Shown: positions 44,099 through 53,262 of the stretch, piece by piece
Numbering within the stretch: position 1 is the stretch's first letter
Layout: every line of letters starts with the position of its first letter
NCBI GenBank assembly: GCA_038523925.1
Contig: JBCBIY010000003.1
Coordinates: 186,001-250,000, forward strand
Direction: 5' to 3'
Origin: JBCBWG01 sp038523925
Lineage (GTDB): Bacteria > Pseudomonadota > Alphaproteobacteria > Rhizobiales > Hyphomicrobiaceae
DNA: 64,000 bases
Program-made: the position numbers and the translations under genes
Notes under the pieces: generated by a model
Seen by the model: the letters and a program-made list of their open reading frames with translations, nothing else
What the model was told of the DNA's origin: nothing
The model's database searches: none

Positions 44099-45859
44099 CT
44101 ACCGGACCGGGCTGGTGCCGGGCTTCTGCTCCGTGCGCACAAACGTCTTGCCTGGCAGCCCCTGACGCAGCTTGCCGCGGATCTTGATGATCTCTTCCGG
44201 CTCCGGCTTGAACCAAAGCGCCAGCTCCCACTGGTAACGCGCCTCACGATAACGCCCGACCCGCCATAGCGCATCGCCCAGGTGATCGTTGAGGATTGGA
44301 TCCTCAGGCTTCAACTCGACAGCCCGCTCAAGGTGTTTGACGGCCTTCTCGACGTCGCCAAGCCGGTAATAGGCCCAGCCGAGGCTATCAACGATGTAGC
44401 CGTCATCAGGCTTCAACCGCACCGCCGTCCTGATCAGGTCGAGACCTTCGCTCAGACGCTGGTTCCGGTCGACCCACGAATACCCCAGATAGTTGAGGAT
44501 CAACGGCTGGTTCGGATTGAGCGTCTTGGCCTTCAGCAGGTCAGCTTCCGCCTTCGGCCACTGCTTCGTGCGCTCATAGCAGGTCCCGCGCGCATACCAG
44601 TAAGTCCAGTCGCGCGGCTGCGGCTCGCCCACAAGTTCAATCGCCTTCGTGTAGTACGTGATCGCCTCATCATAGCGCTTGCGCGACCGCAGCATATTCG
44701 CGAGCGCTTCAATCGCTTCAAGGTTGCGCGGCTCCCGCTCGATCTTGGCGATCAGTTTCTTGCGCGCCTCTTCGACGCGATCCATCGCGTTGAGATTGAG
44801 CGCCAGGCGGATCTCGATCGGGCCTTCGAAGGCCGTGCCTTCGCGGATCGCGTTGTAGGTTTCATTCGCCCGCTCAAAGTCGCGGACAGTCTCATAGACG
44901 TTCGCCAGCGACGCTTGGGCGAAGGGGAAGTCCGGCTTCAGCGACAGCGCGAGCTGAAGGTAGATCATGCCAAGTGGCGTGCCGCCGCCTTCAGTCGAAA
45001 GCGCTTCGCCGAGGCCGTAGAACGCTTCTGCGAGCCCGGCCTTTGGATCTGTGATCATGCGCTTCTGCGCTTTGCCGGCCTCAAGGTCCTTGATGAGCTG
45101 CGTCGATGCGGGATGACCGATGCCGCCGCTGCGGGCCACATAGCGGCGCATGATGGCAAGTGCGCCGTCCTTGTCGCCACGCGCCGCCCGCGACAGCGCA
45201 AACGCGATTGCCGTGCGGGGCGCGCGCAGGTCCTTCTGCACGACAGAGCGGAAACTGGCGTTTGCAAGTTTGCGGCGATTGACAAGATCGGCGACCAGCG
45301 CGCGGTGGTAGGAGGTGTAGAACTCCGCCCATTCCGCCTGCTTCTGTCCATTCAAAACGCGGACGGCGCGTTTGCGGTCGCCGGCGGCGTAAGCGGTCCA
45401 GCCGCGGGCCAGCGTCGCCGTCAATTCAGCAATCGGGCCGCTGGCGGACGCGCGGAAGTGACGGTCCGCCGTCTTGAACTTGCCGCTCCGAAACGCAGCC
45501 GTTCCGAGCCACAGCCGCGCGAGGCGATGTCCTGGACGCTGCTTGATGAGGGTCGCCGCGTGCTTCGACGCTTCGCGGACACGGCCCTCGCTTGCATCCA
45601 TCATAAAGGCGCGCTCGATGATGGCCGGGGTGTCGGGCGCGCGAGAGAGGGCACCTTCGTAGAACTGCGAGGCGGAACGCGTATCATTAAGGCCGCGGGC
45701 GACGCGCCCGGCGAGATAGCTTCCGAGCTTGCTGTTCAGAACGGGCCGTTTGTCGTCCGACGATTGGGCTGCGGCAGATGTCGCAAAGCCGAACGCGGCG
45801 AGGCCGCAGATCGCCGTTGCCGCGAGACCGCTGAGGTCTCGTGTCACTGAGAAGCGCAT
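44099..45859 (-). CDS. Secreted TPR-repeat protein
   Basis: A 586-residue protein with a signal peptide (1-32, cleavage after SAAAQ) followed by about a dozen tetratricopeptide repeats through to the C-terminus. Clear repeat cores include AIEALANMLRSRKRYDEAITYYTKAIEL, KAEADLLKAKTLNPNQPLILNYLGYSWVDR and EKAVKHLERAVELKPEDPILNDHLGDALWR. Probably a scaffold in the periplasm or at the outer membrane. A good AGGGGA precedes ATG 45859. Immediately upstream of ispE on the same strand, a pairing common in related genomes. Confidence 0.92.
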   Translation of the reverse strand: MRFSVTRDLSGLAATAICGLAAFGFATSAAAQSSDDKRPVLNSKLGSYLAGRVARGLNDTRSASQFYEGALSRAPDTPAIIERAFMMDASEGRVREASKHAATLIKQRPGHRLARLWLGTAAFRSGKFKTADRHFRASASGPIAELTATLARGWTAYAAGDRKRAVRVLNGQKQAEWAEFYTSYHRALVADLVNRRKLANASFRSVVQKDLRAPRTAIAFALSRAARGDKDGALAIMRRYVARSGGIGHPASTQLIKDLEAGKAQKRMITDPKAGLAEAFYGLGEALSTEGGGTPLGMIYLQLALSLKPDFPFAQASLANVYETVRDFERANETYNAIREGTAFEGPIEIRLALNLNAMDRVEEARKKLIAKIEREPRNLEAIEALANMLRSRKRYDEAITYYTKAIELVGEPQPRDWTYWYARGTCYERTKQWPKAEADLLKAKTLNPNQPLILNYLGYSWVDRNQRLSEGLDLIRTAVRLKPDDGYIVDSLGWAYYRLGDVEKAVKHLERAVELKPEDPILNDHLGDALWRVGRYREARYQWELALWFKPEPEEIIKIRGKLRQGLPGKTFVRTEQKPGTSPVR

Positions 45860-46359
45860 TGGTCCCCTATCTCCCAGTTCCTGCGGATATCCGGCGCGCG
45901 CACCGGGACAACTCCGACTCGTATTGAAGACTACGGCAGTTTGGCGACGCAACTGCCGGGACGACGCCAGCATTAAGCCGCTGTCGGTATTGGTGTCACA
46001 AATTGGTCACGCAAGCATTACGCGGAAGTCACGTTCGATGCGTTTCCCAGTCGCAGGATTAAGCGTCGCGGCGGGCCCATGATCGCATCGCGCGGCACCG
46101 GCTCAGGCGAAACCGCCATGACGCGTGAAGGCCCGTCATCCGAGAGCGTCTGAACAATGCAAGCGCTTTTGCGTAAAGCGACCAATTCTCGATCTTGAAC
46201 ACCCTCGCTTTTATCTGCCGCGAGATATCCCAAAGGCGAAACGCAACGCCCAATCACGTTTTTGCGTTCTCATCTGCCGTTCAGCTTCGAAGCATCAAAT
46301 CGCTGCCGCGATTCATGCGCGATCTATCGAGCGCGCGTCTTCGAAAGAGGAATAAATCG
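45860..46359. other. Intergenic region between TPR and OpgC genes
   Basis: About 500 bases. A minus-strand open frame of 79 codons (46018-46257) ends in RRLILRLGNASNVTSA and has plausible composition in its second half, but it has no clear start, ribosome binding site or family match, so it is not called. It may be a decayed or very small gene. The region must contain the divergent promoters. Confidence 0.45.
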
Positions 46360-47532
46360 GTGGCCCAAATCCCACGACAGGAAAATGCCGTCGACTTCTG
46401 GCGCGGCTGTGCCCTGATGATGATTTTCATCAATCACATCCCGGGCAATATCCTCGAAGCGCTGACGTTGAAAAACTTCGCGTTCGCCGATGCCGCTGAG
46501 GTGTTCGTATTCCTTGCAGGCTGGTCGATTGCTTATGCCTCCCGCGTCAAAGGCGAGCCTGCTGCAGCCGTGTTTCTGATTTCGCGGTTCTGGCTGCGCG
46601 CCGTCACGCTCTATCGCGCCCAGCTCGTCATCCTGATCCTCGCGCTCGCGATGCTCGCCGCGGCTGCCGTCTTCGGCGACCGGCCGATCCTGTTCGGCTG
46701 GCACGGCGCAGGGCCGGCGTTTCTGAACACGCCCGAGGCGCTGGTCGGTGCGGTGTTGCTCACCTATCAGCTCGGCTATTTCAACATCCTGCCGATGTAC
46801 ATCGTGCTGCTGATCCTGGCACCGTTCATGGTGATGCTCGGCCGCCGCAGTCTGCCGGCGCTGATAGCTGTCTCAGTTGGGCTCTATCTGCTCGTTCAGG
46901 TCACGCAGATCAGCCTGCCAAGCTGGCCAACGCGCGGGGCCTGGTTTTTCAATCCACTATCCTGGCAGATCTACATGGTGCTGGGCTTCATTGGCGCCGA
47001 ATTGGTGCGCGGGTCAGAACAAGCCCGCCAGCTTTTCGCACGCGCCTGGCTCCCGGCCGTCGTTATTTGCGTGATCTACGCGGTTTTGACCGTTCTTCGC
47101 ATATTCCCCGACCCCATGGCTGTACCGGAACCACGGCTCCTTTTCATCGCCTCGAAAACGACGTCCACGCCGTTGCGTCTCATTAACCTGCTCGCGCTAG
47201 TCATCGCTTTCGCGCCGCTGTTTGCCTTGCTCAAAGCACACCTCGGCGCGGTTGGAAGCTACGCTTGCAGGCTTGGTCGCAACAGCCTCGCTGTCTTCTG
47301 TGTCGGATCGCTGCTGTCCCTCGGCGGGCAGCTCATGCGGTTTTTCACAGGCGGCGACGTGATCCTGGAAGTCTGTTATATCGCCGCCGGTCTTTTTGTT
47401 CTGGGTGCAGTCGCATGGCTCGAAGAATCTCCGCCGAAACCCCTCGCGCGTGCCCGTCAGGCCGGTCAGCCCTCGGGTCTCGCCGCGCCCGTGCCGCCGC
47501 CGGCATCGGCCTCGCTCTCGCGCTCATCCTGA
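46360..47532 (+). CDS. OpgC-domain membrane acyltransferase-like protein
   Basis: A 390-residue integral membrane protein with about ten helices. It matches the OpgC family: QENAVDFWRGCALMMIFINHIPGN with the conserved catalytic-region His, FADAAEVFVFLAGWSIAY, and GWHGAG followed by YFNILPMYIVLLILAP. OpgC proteins add succinyl groups to periplasmic glucans. GTG 46360 with AAAGAGG upstream is preferred to earlier in-frame ATG codons. The last 118 bases overlap the next gene in another frame, and the tail (Pro/Ala/Ser-rich) may be a by-product of that overlap. Confidence 0.88.
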   Translation: MAQIPRQENAVDFWRGCALMMIFINHIPGNILEALTLKNFAFADAAEVFVFLAGWSIAYASRVKGEPAAAVFLISRFWLRAVTLYRAQLVILILALAMLAAAAVFGDRPILFGWHGAGPAFLNTPEALVGAVLLTYQLGYFNILPMYIVLLILAPFMVMLGRRSLPALIAVSVGLYLLVQVTQISLPSWPTRGAWFFNPLSWQIYMVLGFIGAELVRGSEQARQLFARAWLPAVVICVIYAVLTVLRIFPDPMAVPEPRLLFIASKTTSTPLRLINLLALVIAFAPLFALLKAHLGAVGSYACRLGRNSLAVFCVGSLLSLGGQLMRFFTGGDVILEVCYIAAGLFVLGAVAWLEESPPKPLARARQAGQPSGLAAPVPPPASASLSRSS

Positions 47533-48332
47533 CAGGGGTCACAGCGACTTCGACACACGCTGAAGACAACGAGGCGGGCCTGCAGTTCCAGAAGCGGCTG
47601 ACCGCGGTGCGCAACGCGCCGATGGAACCGTCTGAAATCTGTTCAGCGCAAATGGCCGTCGAGCTGCCACGCGTGCGGCTGACCCGCAGCTATCAAAAGC
47701 TGCTTGCCGGCGATCCGCTGACGATCCTCGCCATCGGTTCGTCGTCGACGGTCGGCATCGGTGCGAGTTCGCCTGATCATACCTACCCGGCCCAGCTGAA
47801 GACTGCGCTAGCGAAGACGTTTCCCAATCGGACCATCACGATGGTCAAGCGCGGCGTCTCGGGTCAGGTCGCAGCCGATATGGTCGCGCGGTTGAAGTTT
47901 GAGGTCGCCCAGCACCAGCCCGATCTTGTGATCTGGCAGGTCGGCACGAACGCCGCGATTGCGCGGATCCCGCCGCAAACTCTGACTGAGCTGATGGGCG
48001 AAACCTTCGCGTGGCTGCGCTCACATAAGATCGATATCGCGGTCATCGATCCGCAGTTCACCGACCGGCTCGCTCAGGATGAGCACTACGTGTCCGTTGT
48101 GGAGGCGATCGCGAAGACGGCGCGCGTAGCAAGCGTCCTGCACATTCCGCGCTTTGAGACCATGCAGGCACTGGCCGAGGCGAGCAGCGCGCGCCGGTAT
48201 CTGTCGCGCGACCGCTTTCACCTCAACAACGCCGGCTACAAGTGCCTGAGCGAGTTTGCCATGCGCAGCATCGTCAGTGGCATCCTGCTCGCCGACGCGG
48301 CCGCCCGCACCACCGCCGACCGCTCGCAGTAG
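47415..48332 (+). CDS. SGNH-fold (GDSL-like) hydrolase, exported
   Basis: A 305-residue hydrolase with an N-terminal signal or anchor (28-50) and an SGNH domain from about 100: block I TILAIGSSSTVGIGASS (nucleophile in the GSSS motif at 108-111), WQVGTNAA as the Asn block and DRFHLNNAGY with Asp266/His269. Such enzymes remove or transfer acyl groups on glycans. It starts inside the OpgC gene (118-base overlap), so the two are surely cotranscribed; joint modification of periplasmic glucans is likely but inferred. Confidence 0.87.
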   Translation: MARRISAETPRACPSGRSALGSRRARAAAGIGLALALILTGVTATSTHAEDNEAGLQFQKRLTAVRNAPMEPSEICSAQMAVELPRVRLTRSYQKLLAGDPLTILAIGSSSTVGIGASSPDHTYPAQLKTALAKTFPNRTITMVKRGVSGQVAADMVARLKFEVAQHQPDLVIWQVGTNAAIARIPPQTLTELMGETFAWLRSHKIDIAVIDPQFTDRLAQDEHYVSVVEAIAKTARVASVLHIPRFETMQALAEASSARRYLSRDRFHLNNAGYKCLSEFAMRSIVSGILLADAAARTTADRSQ

Positions 48333-48338
48333 CGGCAG

Positions 48339-50027
48339 CTACATGGTCGTGTAGACGGGGCCGCCGCCGCCTTCGGGCGTGGTCCAGACGATGTTCTGGT
48401 TCGGGTCCTTGATGTCACACGTTTTGCAGTGGACGCAGTTCTGCGCGTTGATCTGGAACCGCTGCTCGCCGTCGTCATCGGTGACCCACTCATAGACACC
48501 GGCCGGGCAGTACCGGTTCGAGAGGCCTGCAAAGACCTGAAGCTCGCTCGACTTCTGCAGTCCGGGCTCCTGCAGCTTCAGGTGCACCGGCTGGTCTTCC
48601 TCGTGGTTGGTCGCAGAGAACGACACGTTCGTCAGCTTGTCGAACGTCAGCACGCCATCCGGCTTCGGATAGTCGATCGGCTTGAACTTTGCGGCCGGCT
48701 TCGTTGCGGCATAGTCCGGCTTGCCGTGATTGAGCGTGTAGCCGAGGCCGATGCCGCGCAGACCCGGGATCGAGTTCAGCCACATATCAATGCCGCCGAG
48801 CGCGACGCCCATTGCTGTGCCGAAGCGCGACCATAGCGGCTTTGCATTCCGCACGGGCTTCAAGTCGCGGGCGATCTCGCCTTCGCGGACGGCGTCTTCG
48901 TAGGCGCTCAGCATGTCATGCGAGCGGCCGGCGCGGACGGCTGCGAACACAGCGTCGGCGGCTTCGATGCCGGAGAGGATTGCGTTGTGGCTGCCTTTGA
49001 TGCGCGGGACGTTGACCATGCCAGCCGCACACCCGAGCAGCGCGCCACCTGGGAAAGCGAGGCGCGGCATGGACTGCCAGCCACCTTCAGTGATGGCCCG
49101 GGCACCGTAGCCAATGCGCTTGCCGCCATCGAACGTCGGCGCGATCGCATCGTGCGTCTTAAACTTCTGAAACTCGTCGTAAGGCGACAGGTACGGGTTG
49201 TCGTAGTTGAGGTGGACGACGAAGCCGACGGCGACGAGGTTCTCGCCGAAGTGGTAGAGGAACGAGCCGCCGCCCGTGCTGTTGGAGAGCGGCCAGCCGA
49301 ACGAGTGCTGGACGAGCCCTTTCTGGTGCTTCTCCGGCGCGACCTCCCAAAGCTCCTTGAGGCCGATGCCGTACTTCTGCGGCTCGCTGTTGGCATCGAG
49401 CGCGAACTTCGCAGTCACCTGCTTCGTTAGCGACCCGCGTGCGCCCTCAGCAAACAGGACGTACTTACCGCGTAGCTCCATGCCGCGCTCAAACGCATCC
49501 TTCGGCGCCCCGTCACGGCCAACGCCCATGTCGTTGGTGGCAACGCCAATGACGGCGCCGTCGTTGTCGTAAAGAACCTCGGAGGCTGCAAAACCCGGGT
49601 AGACTTCGACGCCAAGCGCCTCGGCCTGCTCGCCAAGCCAGCGCACGAGATCGCCGAGCGAACAAATGTAGTTGCCGTGATTGTTCATCAGCCGCGGCAT
49701 GAGAAAATTCGGCAAAACCATCTCGCCGGCCGGGCCGAGATATAGAAAGCGGTCCTTGGTCACCTCGGTCGTGACGGGGGCGCCCTGCTCTTTCCAGTCG
49801 GGGATCAACCGGTTGAGGCCAATCGGATCGATGACCGCGCCTGAGAGGATGTGTGCGCCTATCTCGGCTGCCTTCTCAAGTACGACGACGTTCAGCTCAG
49901 CGCCCGCTTCGTTCGCCTGTTGCTTGAGCCGGATCGCAGCGGCGAGGCCCGCAGGCCCACCGCCGACGATCACCACGTCGAAATCCATGCTTTCGCGCTC
50001 GGGAAGCTCAGCGCCGTTCGTCGTCAT
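48339..50027 (-). CDS. Electron transfer flavoprotein-ubiquinone oxidoreductase
   Basis: A 562-residue ETF-QO. FAD site VVIVGGGPAGLAAAIRLKQ (22-27 core), substrate/quinone region GWPLSNSTGGGSFLYHFGEN, and a C-terminal 4Fe-4S cluster with Cys507 (YCPAG), Cys531, Cys534 and Cys537 (NCVHCKTCDI). It passes electrons from acyl-CoA and dimethylglycine/sarcosine dehydrogenases via ETF to ubiquinone at the inner membrane. Full length. Convergent with the SGNH gene, divergent from the uracil-DNA glycosylase gene. Confidence 0.97.
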   Translation of the reverse strand: MTTNGAELPERESMDFDVVIVGGGPAGLAAAIRLKQQANEAGAELNVVVLEKAAEIGAHILSGAVIDPIGLNRLIPDWKEQGAPVTTEVTKDRFLYLGPAGEMVLPNFLMPRLMNNHGNYICSLGDLVRWLGEQAEALGVEVYPGFAASEVLYDNDGAVIGVATNDMGVGRDGAPKDAFERGMELRGKYVLFAEGARGSLTKQVTAKFALDANSEPQKYGIGLKELWEVAPEKHQKGLVQHSFGWPLSNSTGGGSFLYHFGENLVAVGFVVHLNYDNPYLSPYDEFQKFKTHDAIAPTFDGGKRIGYGARAITEGGWQSMPRLAFPGGALLGCAAGMVNVPRIKGSHNAILSGIEAADAVFAAVRAGRSHDMLSAYEDAVREGEIARDLKPVRNAKPLWSRFGTAMGVALGGIDMWLNSIPGLRGIGLGYTLNHGKPDYAATKPAAKFKPIDYPKPDGVLTFDKLTNVSFSATNHEEDQPVHLKLQEPGLQKSSELQVFAGLSNRYCPAGVYEWVTDDDGEQRFQINAQNCVHCKTCDIKDPNQNIVWTTPEGGGGPVYTTM

Positions 50028-50208
50028 AAACTCAATCTCCTGTGCGCGCCGAAGCCAGCCCGGCGCGCCGTGTTGCGTGTCGAAAGCGCCAGATTGCGGG
50101 GCCGCGCGTCAAGCGGCGTGGACGCTTTGTCTCTTGAAATTCGCGGGGACGGAGCCGCAGCGGTGTCCGGCTGCGACCTGCCAATGGAAATAGGATATAC
50201 GCCTAAGT

Positions 50209-51114
50209 ATGGAAGGCCGCTCGATAACGGACCGTAAAGCGATGGCCGCGCTGCTCGCCTGGTACGAGGCGATGGGCGTGACCGATGCCGTGGATGAAAG
50301 CCCGATTGACTGGCGCGCCCGGCCCGATGCGCCGCCCCCACGTGCGTCCGCCTGGCTCGCTGATCTTTCGACGGGTGGCGATGCGGACGCGCCAGCGCGC
50401 GCACCAGCCGCCCCCGTCCCTCAGCCGCCTGCCCGACCGCCCGCCGCCGCCGAACGGCCGGCGCAGCCCGCGCCGGCACCTGCGGCAACAGGCGCAGTCG
50501 ACCAGAACGCGCTTGAGACCGCGCGCACCCTTGCCGAGGCCGCACCTGACCTCACGGCACTGGAAGCGGCGCTGGCGGCGTTTGACGGCTGCCCGCTGAA
50601 GCGAACCGCCAAGTCATTGTGTTTTGCGCGTGGAGCTGAGCGCGCGGACCTCATGATTATCGGCGAGGGGCCCGGCCGCGAAGAGGACCTTTCCGGCAAA
50701 CCGTTCGTTGGCCGCGCCGGTCAACTGCTCGATCAAATGCTCGCATCGATCGGCCTTGATGACAGCCAAGTGCATATCACGAACGTGATCTATTGGCGGC
50801 CGCCGGGTAACCGCGCGCCGACGGAGCTTGAGACGCTGGTCTGCCGACCGTTCCTTGAAAAGCAGATCAAGCTCGTTGCACCGAAGATCATCCTGACGCT
50901 CGGCGGCTCGGCTGCAAAGACGCTGCTTGAGACCAAGACCGGCATCATGCGCACGCGCGGCAAGTGGAGCACGCGTCCGCTCGGGGGCGAAGATCGCGCC
51001 GTCATGCCGACGCTGCATCCGGCGTACCTGCTGCGGACACCGGCTGCGAAACATCTGGCCTGGCGCGACCTGCTCGCAGTCGACGCCCGTCTGCGCGGAG
51101 ACGATGCGGCATGA
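50209..51114 (+). CDS. Uracil-DNA glycosylase, family 4-like
   Basis: A 301-residue protein. Residues 40-100 are a low-complexity Ala/Pro linker. The glycosylase domain (about 115-295) has motif 1 IGEGPGREEDLSGKPFVGRAG, NVIYWRPPGNRAPT and motif 2 HPAYLLR, as in the family 4 type that removes uracil from DNA. Cys128, Cys138 and Cys212 are present, but the fourth iron-sulphur ligand of classical family 4 enzymes is not evident, so the cluster is doubtful. Its stop overlaps the next gene's start (ATGA). Confidence 0.92.
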   Translation: MEGRSITDRKAMAALLAWYEAMGVTDAVDESPIDWRARPDAPPPRASAWLADLSTGGDADAPARAPAAPVPQPPARPPAAAERPAQPAPAPAATGAVDQNALETARTLAEAAPDLTALEAALAAFDGCPLKRTAKSLCFARGAERADLMIIGEGPGREEDLSGKPFVGRAGQLLDQMLASIGLDDSQVHITNVIYWRPPGNRAPTELETLVCRPFLEKQIKLVAPKIILTLGGSAAKTLLETKTGIMRTRGKWSTRPLGGEDRAVMPTLHPAYLLRTPAAKHLAWRDLLAVDARLRGDDAA

Positions 51115-51971
51115 CCGAAAACGACCTCGCCCGGATGCGCGCGGCGCTCGCACTTCGGTTCGGCGATGCCGATGTCCCGAGCGCGCAAGACCGCGACCTG
51201 GCGGCGGGCGCGGGTACGCTGGCCGCGATCGCATCACGCCGGTCGCACCGCTCGTTCGAAGACCGGCCGGTCCCGCTGGCGCTCATCGAGACCCTTGCGG
51301 CGATCGCGCTCAGCGCGCCGTCCAAGAGCGACCTGCAGCAGCGCGACATTGTCGTGATCGACGACGCTGAGCTAAAGGCGCGTCTGCTCGCGCTCGTCTC
51401 AGACCAAGCCTGGACGGCGGCGATCCCACGGCTCCTCATCTTTTGCGGCAACAATCACCGCCAGAGACGGATTCACGACCTCCGCGGGCATCCGTTCGCC
51501 AATGACCATGTCGATGCGGTCTTCAACGCAGCGGTCGACGCAGGCATCGCGCTGCAAGCGTTCATCACGGCGGCGGAGGCGACCGGGCTTGGATGCTGCC
51601 CTATCTCGACCATTCGCAATCACGCGCAGGAGGTCTCAGACCTGCTTGCACTGCCTGACCACGTCTTTCCGGTCGCCGGACTGGCGGTCGGCTGGCCTGC
51701 AGGCGCGGGCGACATCTCGCAACGACTGCCGCTTGCAGCGACCGTTCACCTCGACCGCTTCGACAACGCAGGAACTGGCGACGCGATCGCCGCCTACGAC
51801 AAGCGCCGGGCGGACGCGCAGCCTTACGCGTCCCAGCGCGGCACCGAGCGCTTCGGTCAGGCTGAGGCCCGTGACTACACTTGGTCCGAAGACAAAGCGC
51901 GCCAGTATGCCGAGCCGGAGCGTGCGGACTTTGGGGCCTTCCTCGTTAAGAAAGGATTCAGGCTAACCTGA
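51111..51971 (+). CDS. Nitroreductase-family oxidoreductase
   Basis: A 286-residue FMN-binding nitroreductase-fold protein: AIASRRSHRSFEDRPVPLALIETLAAIALSAPSKSDLQQRD is the FMN-phosphate region, and AGIALQAFITAAEATGLGCCPIS the second signature. It resembles the flavin-reductase/NfsA-like NADPH-dependent branch by the C-terminal extension. Start ATG 51111 overlaps the glycosylase stop by four bases. Substrate unknown. Confidence 0.88.
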   Translation: MTENDLARMRAALALRFGDADVPSAQDRDLAAGAGTLAAIASRRSHRSFEDRPVPLALIETLAAIALSAPSKSDLQQRDIVVIDDAELKARLLALVSDQAWTAAIPRLLIFCGNNHRQRRIHDLRGHPFANDHVDAVFNAAVDAGIALQAFITAAEATGLGCCPISTIRNHAQEVSDLLALPDHVFPVAGLAVGWPAGAGDISQRLPLAATVHLDRFDNAGTGDAIAAYDKRRADAQPYASQRGTERFGQAEARDYTWSEDKARQYAEPERADFGAFLVKKGFRLT

Positions 51972-52077
51972 CCGGCAGCCTTCGTCCGGATTTACCGCAA
52001 TCTTATAGAAACACCTCCGCGACATACTCAGGCGTTGGTGGCCTTTGTTGAGGCCGCGCCGTGTTTTGGAAGACGTG

Positions 52078-52605
52078 ATGTCGAGTGGACTGGTGTATCT
52101 GCGGCCGATGAAGGTCACGCACGTCCGCGCGCCGGGGCTCGGCGCGGACGCGGCCAAGTCTGCCTGGAATGATCTCGTCGCCCATCTGCGCCATTCGCAC
52201 ACGATCAACCGCGTCGACCGCAGCTACGGCATGTCGTTCGGGTCCGGCCTCCTCGACAGCCGCGAAGCCGATGAGCCCTTCTACGATGCGGCCATCGAAT
52301 GGCTGCCTGAAATGGAAATCTCTCCGGATTCGCCGCTGCGGCTGCGGACGCTTCCAGGCGGCACGTACCTGCGTCAGCGTTTGCAGGGAGCAGCCGAAGA
52401 GATCAGCTCAGTGTTTCGCCGCCTCTGCGCTACGGCGGAGCATGAGACCGGCCTCCCGCTCGACCCGAAGCGACCGCTGATCGAGATCTATCTCGGCCGC
52501 CAACCCGGCGAACTGCACGGCGCACGCATCGATTTGTGCGTGCCCGTCGATCCGGCAAAGGCCGGCGGCAAACCGGACGTATTCGCCCCACCCGCTGCCG
52601 CTTAG
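52078..52605 (+). CDS. GyrI-like small-molecule-binding domain protein
   Basis: A 175-residue protein resembling the stand-alone AraC effector-binding (GyrI-like) fold: YLRPMKVTHVRAPGLGADA, then YGMSFGSGLLD, and a C-terminal IEIYLGRQPGELHGARIDLCVPV strand region. The sequence is consistent with ligand binding but no residue assignment is possible. ATG 52078 is chosen; an in-frame start 11 codons earlier exists. Between nitroreductase and moaB genes on the same strand. Confidence 0.7.
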   Translation: MSSGLVYLRPMKVTHVRAPGLGADAAKSAWNDLVAHLRHSHTINRVDRSYGMSFGSGLLDSREADEPFYDAAIEWLPEMEISPDSPLRLRTLPGGTYLRQRLQGAAEEISSVFRRLCATAEHETGLPLDPKRPLIEIYLGRQPGELHGARIDLCVPVDPAKAGGKPDVFAPPAAA

Positions 52606-52691
52606 GCCGCACCCCCCGAAACCCGCGCAAACGCTGCGACGGATGCAGCGCCCGCGTTGACACGCGCTGCGCATCGCGCACCAATTACGTC

Positions 52692-53252
52692 ATGGCCCGT
52701 ATCGACGAAACCCGCCCCTTCCTGCCCGTCCGCATCGCGGTGCTCACCGTGTCGGACACGCGCACGCTCGACGATGACAAGTCCGGCGCAACACTCGCTG
52801 ACCGCATCGAAGCCGCCGGTCACACACTCGCCGATCGTCAAATTGCGCGTGATGACGTCGACGCCATCCAGGCGACCGTAACGCAATGGATTAATGACGC
52901 TGACATTGATGTAGTGCTGACCACAGGCGGCACCGGCTTCACTGGTCGCGACGTGACGCCGGAAGCCTTGCTGCCGCTGTTTGAGAAGCACATCGATGGT
53001 TTCTCATCCGTCTTCCATCTGCAGTCGTATGAGAAGATCGCGACGTCGACGATCCAGAGCCGGGCGTGCGCCGGCGTCACGCGGGGCACGTTTATCTTCT
53101 GCCTGCCGGGATCACCCGGGGCCTGCCGCGATGCCTGGGACGGGATCCTTGAGGCGCAGTTCGACAATCGTCACCGGCCCTGCAACTTCGTCGAGATCAT
53201 GCCGCGCCTGGAAGAACACCGGACGGGGCCGGGCGCGCGCGCGTCTGCCTGA
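52692..53252 (+). CDS. moaB: Molybdenum cofactor biosynthesis protein B
   Basis: A 186-residue MoaB/Mog-fold protein: RIAVLTVSDTRTLDDDKSG, VVLTTGGTGFTGRDVTPEALLPL with the molybdopterin-binding motif, FSSVFHLQSYEKIATSTIQSRACAG and FCLPGSPGACRDAW. Family members adenylylate molybdopterin. ATG 52692 is the family start; the frame is open upstream into the preceding gene. The nearby genes are not otherwise molybdenum-related. Confidence 0.94.
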   Translation: MARIDETRPFLPVRIAVLTVSDTRTLDDDKSGATLADRIEAAGHTLADRQIARDDVDAIQATVTQWINDADIDVVLTTGGTGFTGRDVTPEALLPLFEKHIDGFSSVFHLQSYEKIATSTIQSRACAGVTRGTFIFCLPGSPGACRDAWDGILEAQFDNRHRPCNFVEIMPRLEEHRTGPGARASA

Positions 53253-53262
53253 GGCCCCAGCG

